Shown one piece after another: positions 1 through 8,623 of a stretch of DNA of 42,510 bases (position 1 is the first letter of the stretch; the number at the start of each line of letters is the position of its first letter). Source of the stretch: an uncultured Ignavibacterium sp. (GTDB taxonomy: Bacteria; Bacteroidota; Ignavibacteria; Ignavibacteriales; Ignavibacteriaceae); the NCBI GenBank assembly GCA_937942875.1, contig CALEBT010000030.1, forward strand, positions 1 through 42,510. Reading direction: 5' to 3'. The notes under the pieces were generated by a model. The model saw only the letters and a program-made list of their open reading frames with translations. It was not told the origin of the DNA and did no database searches. A program made the position numbers and the translations under genes.

Positions 1-1
1 A

Positions 2-139
2 CTTGAACTTTACAAAAAAGATAAAAATCTTGCTATCGAATATCTTACAAATTATTGTTTTGACTGGCAGGTAAAAGTAGTCGAACGATGCTGGCTCTTG
101 TTTGAAGAATTATTAACAAAATACGATGAACTATATTGA
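2..139 (+). CDS. C-terminal fragment of a probable C69-family dipeptidase (partial at window edge)
   Basis: An open frame runs in from the left edge and ends at TGA 137-139, giving 45 residues. The piece contains the stretch AIEYLTNYC followed by a helix with VVERCWLLFEELLTKYDE. This resembles the extreme C-terminus of C69/U34 dipeptidases, where a YLTxYC segment is followed by a W-rich helix and a KYxD tail. These enzymes are N-terminal-nucleophile hydrolases that cleave dipeptides. The nucleophile end lies outside the window, so the assignment rests on a short tail only. Another helical hydrolase tail is possible. Confidence 0.45.
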   Translation, partial: LELYKKDKNLAIEYLTNYCFDWQVKVVERCWLLFEELLTKYDELY

Positions 140-204
140 ATTAAGTATGAAGATCATTTTAAGAACAGAGTTTTCTTAAAATTAATTTTATTCGAGGCGA
201 TATT

Positions 205-3200
205 ATGATATCAGTAGTTTTTTCTATATCTCTAATTACAATTTCAATTATCAGTATTCGCATAATTGATAATTTGAAAGTTAATGAAATTCATCGGAAT
301 TACTTTGAAGGGTTAATTTTCGGACTGATTGCAGCTTTGGCCATTTTTCTTCATTATAATTTAGTTGAGCCTAATGCTCTTGTTCCCAAAATTACTGTTT
401 TCTTAGGCTATTCTTCTCTTATTGCCTTGTCGTTCTTTTTATTTGGATACAAAGCAGGATTTATCACTCTGATATTACAGCTAATATCAAGGGTTTCTAT
501 TAATAATGAATTTTTAGAATATTCTGTAATTCTTGCCTTTATTTCGGCTTTGAATGGTTTTTACTTCAACCTTATTAACAAAGGGAATAATTCAAAATAT
601 ACAGATTATAAAATCGCAGTCATTTTAGCATTGATGCAAAGTTTCCTGACGCTGATTGTTTTTTTTATTGGTCCTTACAAAGTGTTATATAAAAATTTAT
701 ATAACATTTTAATATACATCGTCCCAGTTGAAATTTTTATAAATAGTCTTATTGCAATTGTTATATTGAAATTCCGATTCCAATCAAAATTACTATACAA
801 CTTAAAATATGAAGAAGCCATACTGTCAAATGTTTTATATAATTTGAGCGAAGCTGTAATAATCATTGATGAGCATCAAAACATTTTACGAATTAATAAT
901 TTAGCTGAAAAACTTACTGGCTTCAAAGTCAATGAAATTAAAAACAGAAAACTCGCTGAGGTTTTTATAATAGAAGATGAAAATTTTTCAAAGACATTTT
1001 ATGATCAGATAAAAAACCTCAAAAAGAATGAAATTAAAAATCACCCTGATATTACTATAATTTCGAAAAAAGGTGAAAAAATTGATGTAGAATGCAAAAT
1101 AACTTGTGTATTTGAAGAAGAGTTTAGTCAAACCTTAATTGTTATTTTAATTAGAGATTTAACAGAAATTAAAAACAGCCATAAAAAAATAGAAGAATCT
1201 GAAAAAAGATTTCGCCAATTCTTTAATTTTTCATTAGAAGGTATCTGGAGATATGAAATAAAAGAACCTGTTGATATTTCTCTCCCAGCCGATGAACAGA
1301 TAAAACTCTTTTTTGAATTCGGTTATTTATCAGATTGTAATGATACTTTTGCAAAAATGTATGGATTTAATTCAAAAGAAGAACTTATCGGAATCCCTCT
1401 AAGTGCTACTCTGATTCCAGATGACCAGAATAACATTAATTATTTGAGGAACTTCATATTAAATAACTATAGACTTTCAAATGCAGAGTCTTTGGAAAAA
1501 GATAAGTACGGTAATATTAAATATTTTATTAATAGTCTTTATGGTATCATAGAAAATGATAAAATCATTGGTGCGTGGGGAATTCAAATAGATGTTACAG
1601 AAGAAAAACTTACTTCAAAACAAATCAGAGAAAATAACCGATTACTTCTCTCAATTCTCAATGCTCCAAAAGGAATTATAATATTTTCATTGGATAGAAA
1701 TTATTGTTACACTGCCTTTTCTATTTCTCACAAAGAAACAATGAAAAAAATCTGGGGTGTTGATATTGAAATTGGTATGAATATGCTTGATGCTATAAAA
1801 CTCGAAGCAGATAAAATTAAGGCTAAAAATAACTTTGATAAAGTACTAAATGGTGAGCATCTGCATCTTTTAGAAGAATATGGAGATGAAAATCTTCAAA
1901 GGTCTTTTTGGCTTGATAACTACTCACCAATATATGATGAAAATGAAATAATCGGCTTAGCCGTTTATGTTACTGATATCAGTCAGCAGAAAGAAATTGA
2001 ATTTGAGCTTGAAAATAAAAATCTTTTACTGAATGCTCTTATAAATACCATACCCGATTCTATCTATGTTAAAGATAAAAACTTAAGAAAAATACTTACT
2101 AATAAAACTGATCTTGCCTGGATGGGTTATGATAAAGAAGAGGATGCTCTCGGTAAACGGGATGACGAAATATTTGGAGAAGAACACGCGAAGATCTCTT
2201 TAGAAGATGATAAAAAAGTGATTCAGGGAGAATATGTCATTAATCGAGAAGAAAAGATAATCACTAAAAACGGCGACGAGATTTTTATCCTGACAAATAA
2301 AGTTCCGATGTATAATAAAGACGGTGAAATAATAGGTTTGGTCGGCACTGGAAGAGATATAACAAATGAAAGGAAATATTTTAATGAATTGATTCAGAAC
2401 AAACAAAAATTAGAAATAATATTTAATCAATCTTTTCAATTTATAGGACTTCTCACACCTTCGGGAATACTCCTGGAAGCTAATAAGACAGCTTGTGATT
2501 TTATAGGTGTAGAACCTAAAGATGTAAGAAATTTGCCATTTTCAGAAACTCTTTGGTGGACTCATTCAAAATATGAACAGGAAAGATTAAATCAGGCGAT
2601 CAAATCTGCATCTGAAGGAAATTTTACAAGAATGGAAACAACTCATCTTAACAAAGATAAACAGGAAAGAATAATTGATTTTTCTATTACTCCTATTAAA
2701 AATAGTTCAGGTGAAGTTGAGTATCTTATTGCCGAAGGTCGTGATATTACTGATATAAAACTTCTTGAAAGGAAATTATCTTTCAGCGAAGAGAAATATA
2801 AAATTTTAGTTGAAGCTTCACTCGATGCAATCTCTATTATAAACAGCAAAGGCACAATATTATTTTCAAATGAACAGCATAAAAAGATTTTCCTCTCGAT
2901 AGAGGATAAATTTACTGATTTCAACTATTTTGAGTTAATATCAGACCAAGATAGAGAAAATTTCAAGAGAGAATTAGAAAATATATTCACCGGAAAAGCC
3001 TCTACACTTTTGACTTTCAGATTCAGAAAAAATAAGGATAAAATATTCTGGGGGGAACTAATTATGAAAACTTTTACAGACAGTGAAAATGTTAAACTAT
3101 GTATGTGTGTTTTGAGAGATATTTCCTATAAAAAGCAAATTGAAGATGAATTGAAAAAACGTGTTTTTGAATTGGAAAAATACAATCAGCTTATGATTGG

Positions 3201-3294
3201 ACGTGAAATAAAAATGGTTGAACTAAAGAAAGAAGTGAATTCTCTTTGTAAAAAATTAGGACTACCTGCTAAATATTCTGATAATGATATTTAA
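205..3294 (+). CDS. Membrane sensor protein with six tandem PAS domains and no kinase or other output domain
   Basis: The 1029-residue protein starts at ATG 205 behind a GAGG-like ribosome site. Residues 1-195 hold about six hydrophobic segments resembling the 5TM-LYT type of sensor input domain. Six PAS/PAC units follow, recognised by the recurring RDITE-like PAC endings near residues 316, 461, 588, 716, 845 and 970. A short coiled coil closes the protein with MIGREIKMVELKKEV, a tail I recognise from PAS proteins. I see no H-box, HATPase, GGDEF, HD-GYP or methyl-accepting region, so it must signal through a partner or by protein contact. The nearest two-component genes are the response regulator at 4791-5600 and the kinase at 28180-30525; neither is adjacent. 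Confidence 0.85.
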   Translation: MISVVFSISLITISIISIRIIDNLKVNEIHRNYFEGLIFGLIAALAIFLHYNLVEPNALVPKITVFLGYSSLIALSFFLFGYKAGFITLILQLISRVSINNEFLEYSVILAFISALNGFYFNLINKGNNSKYTDYKIAVILALMQSFLTLIVFFIGPYKVLYKNLYNILIYIVPVEIFINSLIAIVILKFRFQSKLLYNLKYEEAILSNVLYNLSEAVIIIDEHQNILRINNLAEKLTGFKVNEIKNRKLAEVFIIEDENFSKTFYDQIKNLKKNEIKNHPDITIISKKGEKIDVECKITCVFEEEFSQTLIVILIRDLTEIKNSHKKIEESEKRFRQFFNFSLEGIWRYEIKEPVDISLPADEQIKLFFEFGYLSDCNDTFAKMYGFNSKEELIGIPLSATLIPDDQNNINYLRNFILNNYRLSNAESLEKDKYGNIKYFINSLYGIIENDKIIGAWGIQIDVTEEKLTSKQIRENNRLLLSILNAPKGIIIFSLDRNYCYTAFSISHKETMKKIWGVDIEIGMNMLDAIKLEADKIKAKNNFDKVLNGEHLHLLEEYGDENLQRSFWLDNYSPIYDENEIIGLAVYVTDISQQKEIEFELENKNLLLNALINTIPDSIYVKDKNLRKILTNKTDLAWMGYDKEEDALGKRDDEIFGEEHAKISLEDDKKVIQGEYVINREEKIITKNGDEIFILTNKVPMYNKDGEIIGLVGTGRDITNERKYFNELIQNKQKLEIIFNQSFQFIGLLTPSGILLEANKTACDFIGVEPKDVRNLPFSETLWWTHSKYEQERLNQAIKSASEGNFTRMETTHLNKDKQERIIDFSITPIKNSSGEVEYLIAEGRDITDIKLLERKLSFSEEKYKILVEASLDAISIINSKGTILFSNEQHKKIFLSIEDKFTDFNYFELISDQDRENFKRELENIFTGKASTLLTFRFRKNKDKIFWGELIMKTFTDSENVKLCMCVLRDISYKKQIEDELKKRVFELEKYNQLMIGREIKMVELKKEVNSLCKKLGLPAKYSDNDI

Positions 3295-3303
3295 CAAACT
3301 GGA

Positions 3304-3345
3304 CTGTCTAATTTTTTGTAAAACTAATCTTTAAAAATTAGACAG
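3304..3345. terminator. Perfect 13-bp inverted repeat between convergent genes
   Basis: CTGTCTAATTTTT at 3304-3316 is the exact reverse complement of AAAAATTAGACAG at 3333-3345, around a 16-base loop. It lies 9 bases after the PAS sensor stop and 11 bases before the end of the oppositely oriented peptidase gene, a natural place for a bidirectional terminator. The T-run is inside the stem rather than after it, so it is not a textbook intrinsic terminator. The outer sequence GGACTGTCTAA also matches the insertion-sequence end at 42143-42159, so it may instead be a collapsed mobile-element palindrome. Confidence 0.5.
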
Positions 3346-3356
3346 CCTTAAGTCGT

Positions 3357-4583
3357 TCACTTATTAATGAATTTTGCCATTAAATCCTTAACTGCATCCT
3401 TGTGCAAAAAAGCAGTCATCATCTTTAATTTTACATAGTCTTCGTGATAAAAATAAAATCCTTTTGGTTCTACGTTTCTTGAGCCTGCACCTGAATCTTT
3501 AATCAAAAACCAGAATTTACCGTCCACTTCCTTGTAGCCCACTAAGTGAATTCCGTGATCATCTGTAGTTGATTCATTTGAGAAACGGAACTGTCTTGCG
3601 TTTTCATCAATATAATCAGAAGGTATATCAAAAGTTGGTATAATCGCACACTTTGACCAGGAATCATATCCAGCCTCTGAAACGTCGCCTGCAATCACCA
3701 AAGTATAACCATTTTTAACAGCATTCTTAATAGCATCCATAAAATCATCAAGAGGTACGTTATGATAATCTTTATTGTGCCACCAGTTATCAGGAACTTC
3801 ATATTCAACTTTTTCCCAATAAGGCTGTTGAAGTATTGAAATCAAATCTATATAATCATCCAGATTTAATTTCAAATAGTCTTTTAGAAAAGTTTGAGGC
3901 GTGTAATTCTTTCCTTCATATTCAAAATTAGCAGGAGGCTCTCCAATATAATGATTTAGAATAGCTTTAATATTTGAAACAACTTCTTCTTCATTCCAGA
4001 TATTATTTTGCTTACAGCTCTTAAGGTAATTATTCATTTCATCAAACATAGTGCTGTGATCGTGAATTTTTTGTTCTGGAAGCAAACCTGAATAAGCAGA
4101 TAAAGGAACAATTCCATATTTTCTCCATATTCTGACAACCGCATTTGGCTGAGAGCCTTCTCCAAAAACTGAATTTCCTCTTTCCTGAATAAACCGACGA
4201 GCTTTTTCTACATAATCCCAATATGCAGTGAAAATTTCTGAGAGTTTAACTTTTTTATTATGTATTCTATAAACTTCTGATTCAAAAAGAGAGGTGGTGC
4301 AAAATGACCAACAGGTTCCTGTTTGTCCTTGTGAAACTGGTTCGTTAAACCAGAAATACTTAAACTCATCAGTAGATGTTGGAAGTTTTTGATCTGAGAA
4401 ATCCACTTTAAAGGATTTTTTCGTTTCCTTTTTCTTTGATTTAAATGATTCAATCTCTTTTAACATTTCCTGGTAAAAACCTTCTTTGGGCTCTACAAAC
4501 TTTCCTTTATCTTTTACCTGAGCTGAGATTTGAAGGGATAATATTAGAATAAAAGTCGTAATGAAATTTGTAATCTTGAACAT
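3357..4583 (-). CDS. Secreted papain-like C1 family cysteine peptidase
   Basis: The 408-residue protein starts at the ATG at 4583, chosen over an in-frame TTG at 4595 because GGAG sits correctly just upstream. The N-terminus (MFKITNFITTFILILSLQISAQ) is a signal peptide, so the enzyme acts in the periplasm or outside. The oxyanion glutamine Q85 and nucleophile C91 lie in SQGQTGTCWSF. The histidine is H343 in DDHGIHLVGY, which aligns with papain DHAVAAVGY. The third catalytic position reads IKDSGAG, so the usual Asn is Asp (D363) and the following Trp is lost. Length and inserted segments suggest the bleomycin-hydrolase/aminopeptidase C side of the family. It is transcribed alone, convergent with the PAS sensor. 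Confidence 0.85.
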   Translation of the reverse strand: MFKITNFITTFILILSLQISAQVKDKGKFVEPKEGFYQEMLKEIESFKSKKKETKKSFKVDFSDQKLPTSTDEFKYFWFNEPVSQGQTGTCWSFCTTSLFESEVYRIHNKKVKLSEIFTAYWDYVEKARRFIQERGNSVFGEGSQPNAVVRIWRKYGIVPLSAYSGLLPEQKIHDHSTMFDEMNNYLKSCKQNNIWNEEEVVSNIKAILNHYIGEPPANFEYEGKNYTPQTFLKDYLKLNLDDYIDLISILQQPYWEKVEYEVPDNWWHNKDYHNVPLDDFMDAIKNAVKNGYTLVIAGDVSEAGYDSWSKCAIIPTFDIPSDYIDENARQFRFSNESTTDDHGIHLVGYKEVDGKFWFLIKDSGAGSRNVEPKGFYFYHEDYVKLKMMTAFLHKDAVKDLMAKFINK

Positions 4584-4790
4584 AGTTATCTCCAATAAAA
4601 ATTATTTACATACGAAAATTAAGAACAATATAATTCACTCTAACAAATCTATTAAAAATCTAATTACAAAATTTTTGAAAAATTTTCGAAGTGTTCTTTA
4701 TTCCCAGAATATTCTTAATAATGCCGTTTGGTTCGAAATGAACGATAATTTTTAGAAAGTGCTTTTTAGGAATAATAAAAATTATTATTA

Positions 4791-5600
4791 CTATGTAGAA
4801 TCTTCAGTTTCAAGGTATTTTTGAATAACTTCTGAAAGTCTGTGAGGGGTTACTGTTTTTGCCAATACTTCATCTATATTTTGTGGCAAGTTTTTTTTGT
4901 CTTCTGTCAAAAATAAAAAGGTGGAATCAGGTTCAATTAAATATATTAAGATTGAATTGGGATTTGTCGTTTTTATTTTATCAATAATAAGATTATTAAC
5001 AATATCATCAAATTGTTTTTCAAGAATCACAACTTTATGAAACTTCTGAAGGAATAAATTAAAAGCTTTGTGAGGAGTCGATTCATAATCACTTGACTCA
5101 AGAAATCGTGAAAGCAGATTTACTGTGTCAAGATAAAGAGATTTATTAGTTCCAATATAAATTATTGCTTTGTTATTAGTAACAGAAGTTAAGTCACTAT
5201 TTTTTTTCTCTCTGCTATGTTTAAGAACCTTTACTACTCTTTCGTGTATGATTTGTGGGGAAACAGGCTTTAGTATGTAGTCATCTACTTTTAATCCTAA
5301 TATATCCTTGATTATCTCTGGATCGCTTAAGGCAGAAAGTACAATGGTAGGGATGTCTTTAAATTTTTCATCAGCTTTTAATAATGTGATTAAATCTTTC
5401 CCTGTCATAACAGGCATCATATAGTCAACAATAATAATGTCTGGAATATCTTGTTCAATCAAAGCCAACGCTTCTTTGGCACTATTAGCCTCTTTAACAT
5501 CCATTTGCATTCTTTTTACAAGGACTCTCGAGACAACTTTTGTTATGATAGGGTCATCATCAATAACTAAAGCTTTTAATATTTTCTGATCTATAGGCAT
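4791..5600 (-). CDS. Response regulator with a receiver domain plus a second, degenerate receiver-like domain
   Basis: The 269-residue protein has a standard receiver domain at residues 8-127: acidic cluster D14-D16, phosphoacceptor D59 in VDYMMP, S89 and K111 in LKPV. Residues 144-263 appear to be a second receiver-like fold. It has a first strand KAIIYIGTN without the acidic pair, a central strand VVILE with Glu194 where the phospho-Asp should be, and an end reading AKTVTPHRLSEVIQKYL that keeps Lys248 but replaces the following Pro by Thr. There is no DNA-binding or enzymatic output, so it probably works by protein contact. The gene follows copA on the same strand after a 55-base gap. Confidence 0.85.
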   Translation of the reverse strand: MPIDQKILKALVIDDDPIITKVVSRVLVKRMQMDVKEANSAKEALALIEQDIPDIIIVDYMMPVMTGKDLITLLKADEKFKDIPTIVLSALSDPEIIKDILGLKVDDYILKPVSPQIIHERVVKVLKHSREKKNSDLTSVTNNKAIIYIGTNKSLYLDTVNLLSRFLESSDYESTPHKAFNLFLQKFHKVVILEKQFDDIVNNLIIDKIKTTNPNSILIYLIEPDSTFLFLTEDKKNLPQNIDEVLAKTVTPHRLSEVIQKYLETEDST

Positions 5601-5655
5601 ATTTTTTCTGTTAAAAGTGGTTTAAAAATAAAAATAAATGTACTTTCAACAAAAG

Positions 5656-7857
5656 TTATAGATTCTTTTTAACCCTAAGTGAATTTGATATCACGGAAAC
5701 TGAACTCATAGACATTGCGAAAGCAGCAAAAATTGGATTCAGTAAACCAAAAGCTGCCAATGGTATTCCGATAACATTATATATAAATGCCCAGAATAAA
5801 TTTTGTTTTATTGCTGTATCAACTTTTTTTGATATTTTCTTGAATAACAAAATGTTATTTAGGTTATCGTTCAAAAGAATTACACTCCCTGATAAAATTG
5901 CAATGTCGGTTCCGCTTCCCATTGCAATTCCCACATCAGCTTGAGTTATAGACGGTGCATCGTTTATACCATCACCAATGAAGGCTACTATTTCACCTTT
6001 AGCCTGAAATTTTTTTATTATGTTTAATTTATCTTCAGGTAATAATTCTGATTCGAATGCAGTAACTCCACATTTCTCAGCTATTCTTTTCGTTTGTTCA
6101 ATTTTATCACCTGAAAGAATAAATGACTTTACACCCAATTCTGAAAATTTTCTGATTATTTCTGATGCTTCAGGTTTTATTTCTTCTGAAATAGTGAAAA
6201 CTGCTTCCAGTTTTTTGTCTATCAAAACATAAACTTCTGATTGAGAATCAATATTTCCCGAAAATAGGTCTATTTCTTTTTCAAATTTGCTTTTCAAAAA
6301 ATTTCTGTTTCCGATAACTACTTCTTTACCCTCGACGACCGCTTCTATTCCCAATCCGGTTTTGCTATCAAATTGTTCAACTACTTTTTCATTCAGATTA
6401 AAGCTCTTTGAAAAACTTATTATTGCTTGTGCAACCGGATGTTCTGATTTTTTTTCTGCAGGAATAACATATTCAAGTAAAGTTTTGATATCAAGATTAA
6501 ATAATTTGTAAGATTCAACCTTTAATTTATTACTTGTCAATGTTCCTGTTTTATCAAAAAATATTGTGCTTACTTTGTGAAATAGTTCAAGACTGTTTCC
6601 ATCTCTTATAAGAATTCCTTTTTTTGCAGCACCTCCAATTCCCACTATAAGTGCTGTTGGTATTGCTAATCCTAAAGCACAAGGACAAGCAATGATTAAA
6701 ACTGAAATGAAATTAACTAAAGCAATGTCCAGTTTATATGAAGTAAAATACCAAACAATAAAACTAATAATTGCGATAGATATAACTATGGGAACAAAAA
6801 CAGAAGCGATTTTATCAGCAGTTTTTTGTATGGGAGCTTTTACCCCTTGTGATTGCTCCATCAATCTAATTATTTGTCCTAAAGTAGAGTTTGAGGCACT
6901 TGTTGTAACTCTGTATTCAATATAACCAGTTTTATTTACTGACCCTGATTTCACTTTTGAGCCTGCCGATTTTTCAACAGGAATGCTCTCTCCGGTAACA
7001 ATAGATTCATCTACTGTGGAAAATCCTTCGACAACAATTCCATCTGTGGGAATATTTTGACCGGGTTTAATTATTATAATATCATTAGTTCTTAAATCGT
7101 CAATATGTTTTTCGATTTCAGTATTTCCGACCTTAACTAATGCTTTTTGTGGTTGAATTTTAACCAATTCATTGATTGCTTCATTTGTCCTGAATTTAGC
7201 TTTTGATTCTAACCACCTTCCTAACAGGATTAGAGAAATTATAACTGCAGTTGTATCATAATAAACGTGTTTTTGTAAATTCTCAGGAAGAAGGGAAGGA
7301 AAGAATGTAACAATTGCACTGAATAAAAATGCCGAACCAGTTCCAATTGAAATGAGCGAATTCATATCAAATCTCAGATGACTAAGATTTTTAGCAAATT
7401 GTATGTAAAACTTTCTCCCTGATAAAATAATTAATAAGAATGTGAGCACGAAAAGAAAAATATTAGTGAAATTATGCGGAAGACCTAATCTATTGATAAA
7501 ACTATCCGACATCATTGCCATATTAAGAATAAAAACCGGAATAGTAAAAACTAACGAAGTGATAAATTCATTCTTGGCTTTGTCAGGCTTTGTGTTTGCT
7601 TTAGAACTGAACAGAGCTTTGGTAATAGATTCGTTTTCGGAACTTTTTACTTCATAACCAGCATCTTCAATTAATTTTTTAACTTCCTCAAAATTGTAAT
7701 TGTCTTTATCAATAGATAACGTAGCTTTTTCACTTACCAGATTGATAGAGACATTTTTGACTCCCTGCGCTTTACTAATTGCTTTTTCAACACGTGTAAC
7801 ACAACTTGCACAGGTCATCCCATCTATTTTTAATGTAACAGTTTGAACTTTACTCAT
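5656..7857 (-). CDS. copA: Copper-translocating P1B-type ATPase (CopA)
   Basis: The 733-residue inner-membrane pump exports Cu(I) using ATP. One N-terminal heavy-metal-associated domain carries GMTCASC (C16, C19). Membrane segments start near residue 85, and the transport site IIACPCALG has the CPC motif typical of Cu(I)/Ag(I) pumps. The phosphorylation motif is DKTGTLT, the nucleotide domain has SEHPVA, and the hinge is GDGINDAP. Length is normal for a one-HMA CopA. Its ATG overlaps the end of the upstream chaperone gene by 8 bases, indicating translational coupling. No CsoR- or CueR-type regulator is nearby. Confidence 0.95.
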   Translation of the reverse strand: MSKVQTVTLKIDGMTCASCVTRVEKAISKAQGVKNVSINLVSEKATLSIDKDNYNFEEVKKLIEDAGYEVKSSENESITKALFSSKANTKPDKAKNEFITSLVFTIPVFILNMAMMSDSFINRLGLPHNFTNIFLFVLTFLLIILSGRKFYIQFAKNLSHLRFDMNSLISIGTGSAFLFSAIVTFFPSLLPENLQKHVYYDTTAVIISLILLGRWLESKAKFRTNEAINELVKIQPQKALVKVGNTEIEKHIDDLRTNDIIIIKPGQNIPTDGIVVEGFSTVDESIVTGESIPVEKSAGSKVKSGSVNKTGYIEYRVTTSASNSTLGQIIRLMEQSQGVKAPIQKTADKIASVFVPIVISIAIISFIVWYFTSYKLDIALVNFISVLIIACPCALGLAIPTALIVGIGGAAKKGILIRDGNSLELFHKVSTIFFDKTGTLTSNKLKVESYKLFNLDIKTLLEYVIPAEKKSEHPVAQAIISFSKSFNLNEKVVEQFDSKTGLGIEAVVEGKEVVIGNRNFLKSKFEKEIDLFSGNIDSQSEVYVLIDKKLEAVFTISEEIKPEASEIIRKFSELGVKSFILSGDKIEQTKRIAEKCGVTAFESELLPEDKLNIIKKFQAKGEIVAFIGDGINDAPSITQADVGIAMGSGTDIAILSGSVILLNDNLNNILLFKKISKKVDTAIKQNLFWAFIYNVIGIPLAAFGLLNPIFAAFAMSMSSVSVISNSLRVKKNL

Positions 7858-8050
7858 TAACTATGTTGTAACCAGCTTCTTCAACTATAGATTTCAATTT
7901 TTCAAGAGAAATTTGATTTTCATCTAAATCAATTTCAACTAATCCAAGTTCAACTTTGAAGTTTTTTAAGCCTGCTTTTTCAAATTCTTTAATTACGGCT
8001 TTAATGCAATGATGGCAGGACATCCCATCAATTTTGAATAATGATGTCAT
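7850..8050 (-). CDS. copZ: Small copper chaperone with one HMA domain (CopZ-like)
   Basis: This 66-residue protein is a single ferredoxin-like heavy-metal-associated domain with GMSCHHC (C12, C15). The CxxC pair binds Cu(I) and, in this family, delivers it to the HMA domain or membrane site of CopA. The two histidines between the cysteines differ from the common CxxC filling. It is the first gene of a two-gene unit with copA and overlaps it by 8 bases. The ribosome site is weak (GAG about 8 bases upstream). A mercury- or zinc-binding role cannot be excluded from sequence alone, but the CPC-type partner favours copper. Confidence 0.85.
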   Translation of the reverse strand: MTSLFKIDGMSCHHCIKAVIKEFEKAGLKNFKVELGLVEIDLDENQISLEKLKSIVEEAGYNIVNE

Positions 8051-8070
8051 ATTTTACTCGTTTTTTGAAG

Positions 8071-8102
8071 TAAAGATATTGAATAAATTAAAAATATTGA
8101 AA
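8071..8102 (-). promoter_or_regulatory. Candidate Bacteroidetes-type promoter for copZ-copA
   Basis: On the minus strand TATCTTTA (8071-8078) fits the -7 consensus TAnnTTTG at seven of eight positions. It is preceded after 20 bases by TTTC (8099-8102), a 3/4 match to the -33 box TTTG. It would give a leader of roughly 15 bases before the copZ start. The region is very AT-rich, so a chance match is possible. Confidence 0.35.
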
Positions 8103-8166
8103 GGAGTTATTTTGGAATATTCGGTTTATATAATTATTCATTTTTAATTGTTAATTATAAATTAAG

Positions 8167-8194
8167 AAAAACCCCCAGATTTGCGTTTCAAATC
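8167..8194 (-). terminator. Intrinsic terminator-like hairpin overlapping the stop of the 123-residue membrane protein gene
   Basis: Reading the minus strand, GATTTG (8194-8189) pairs with CAAATC (8183-8178) around a 5-base loop. It is followed by TGGGGG and a run of five T. The stem is short (6 bp) and starts within the stop codon, so the call is tentative. Confidence 0.4.
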
Positions 8195-8564
8195 AAACGT
8201 TATAAAAACCATATTGTCTGTTATTAAATACTACAAACTTTTCTGGTCTGTTAGAAACTCTTGGTCTATGATCAACTCTTTGAACTGGATTTTCATAATA
8301 ATTTCTGTGATTGTCGGCTAAGTTGTATTTTTGATTCATTCTGCTAACGCTTGGATATATAACTGGTTGAACAAACACGGGTGATGCTTTAGCCATTGGT
8401 CTTTGAACTACTCTTGAAACTGGTTTTGTGATTATTTCATTACTTTCTTCGACCTGGTTATTTGATTTCTTAATTTTCAAGAACAAATAAAAGAAAATCC
8501 AGATTAGAACAAAAAGAGCTGAAAACCCTAATAAACTTGTTTTGATGATTTCTATAAGTGTCAT
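8193..8564 (-). CDS. Small single-span membrane protein of unknown function
   Basis: I do not recognise this 123-residue protein. It begins behind a good AAGGAG ribosome site. A short N-terminal stretch is followed by one strong transmembrane helix (about residues 11-31), then a basic KIKK stop-transfer signal, so the remaining 90 residues are probably cytoplasmic. The tail is rich in Val, Pro, Arg, Asn and Tyr, has repeated VxRPxxx-type segments (for example VVQRPMAK and RVDHRPRVSNRP) and looks disordered. It stands alone between the copper operon and the divergent aguB gene. The clear ribosome site supports it being a real gene. Confidence 0.6.
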   Translation of the reverse strand: MTLIEIIKTSLLGFSALFVLIWIFFYLFLKIKKSNNQVEESNEIITKPVSRVVQRPMAKASPVFVQPVIYPSVSRMNQKYNLADNHRNYYENPVQRVDHRPRVSNRPEKFVVFNNRQYGFYNV

Positions 8565-8623
8565 TTTATTCTCCTTAAATTTTCTATAAGATTTGCCAAG
8601 TTTGTGCCAGTAAAAAACTGCGA

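Noticed and set aside
4561-4755. Plus-strand 64-codon frame covering the upstream region of the C1 peptidase gene
   Set aside because: It begins inside the peptidase signal-peptide codons on the other strand, has a biased Asn/Lys/Ile composition and no ribosome site.
6020-7657. Several plus-strand frames of 70-77 codons opposite copA
   Set aside because: They are shadows of the well-supported copA reading frame, with no start signals or recognisable products.
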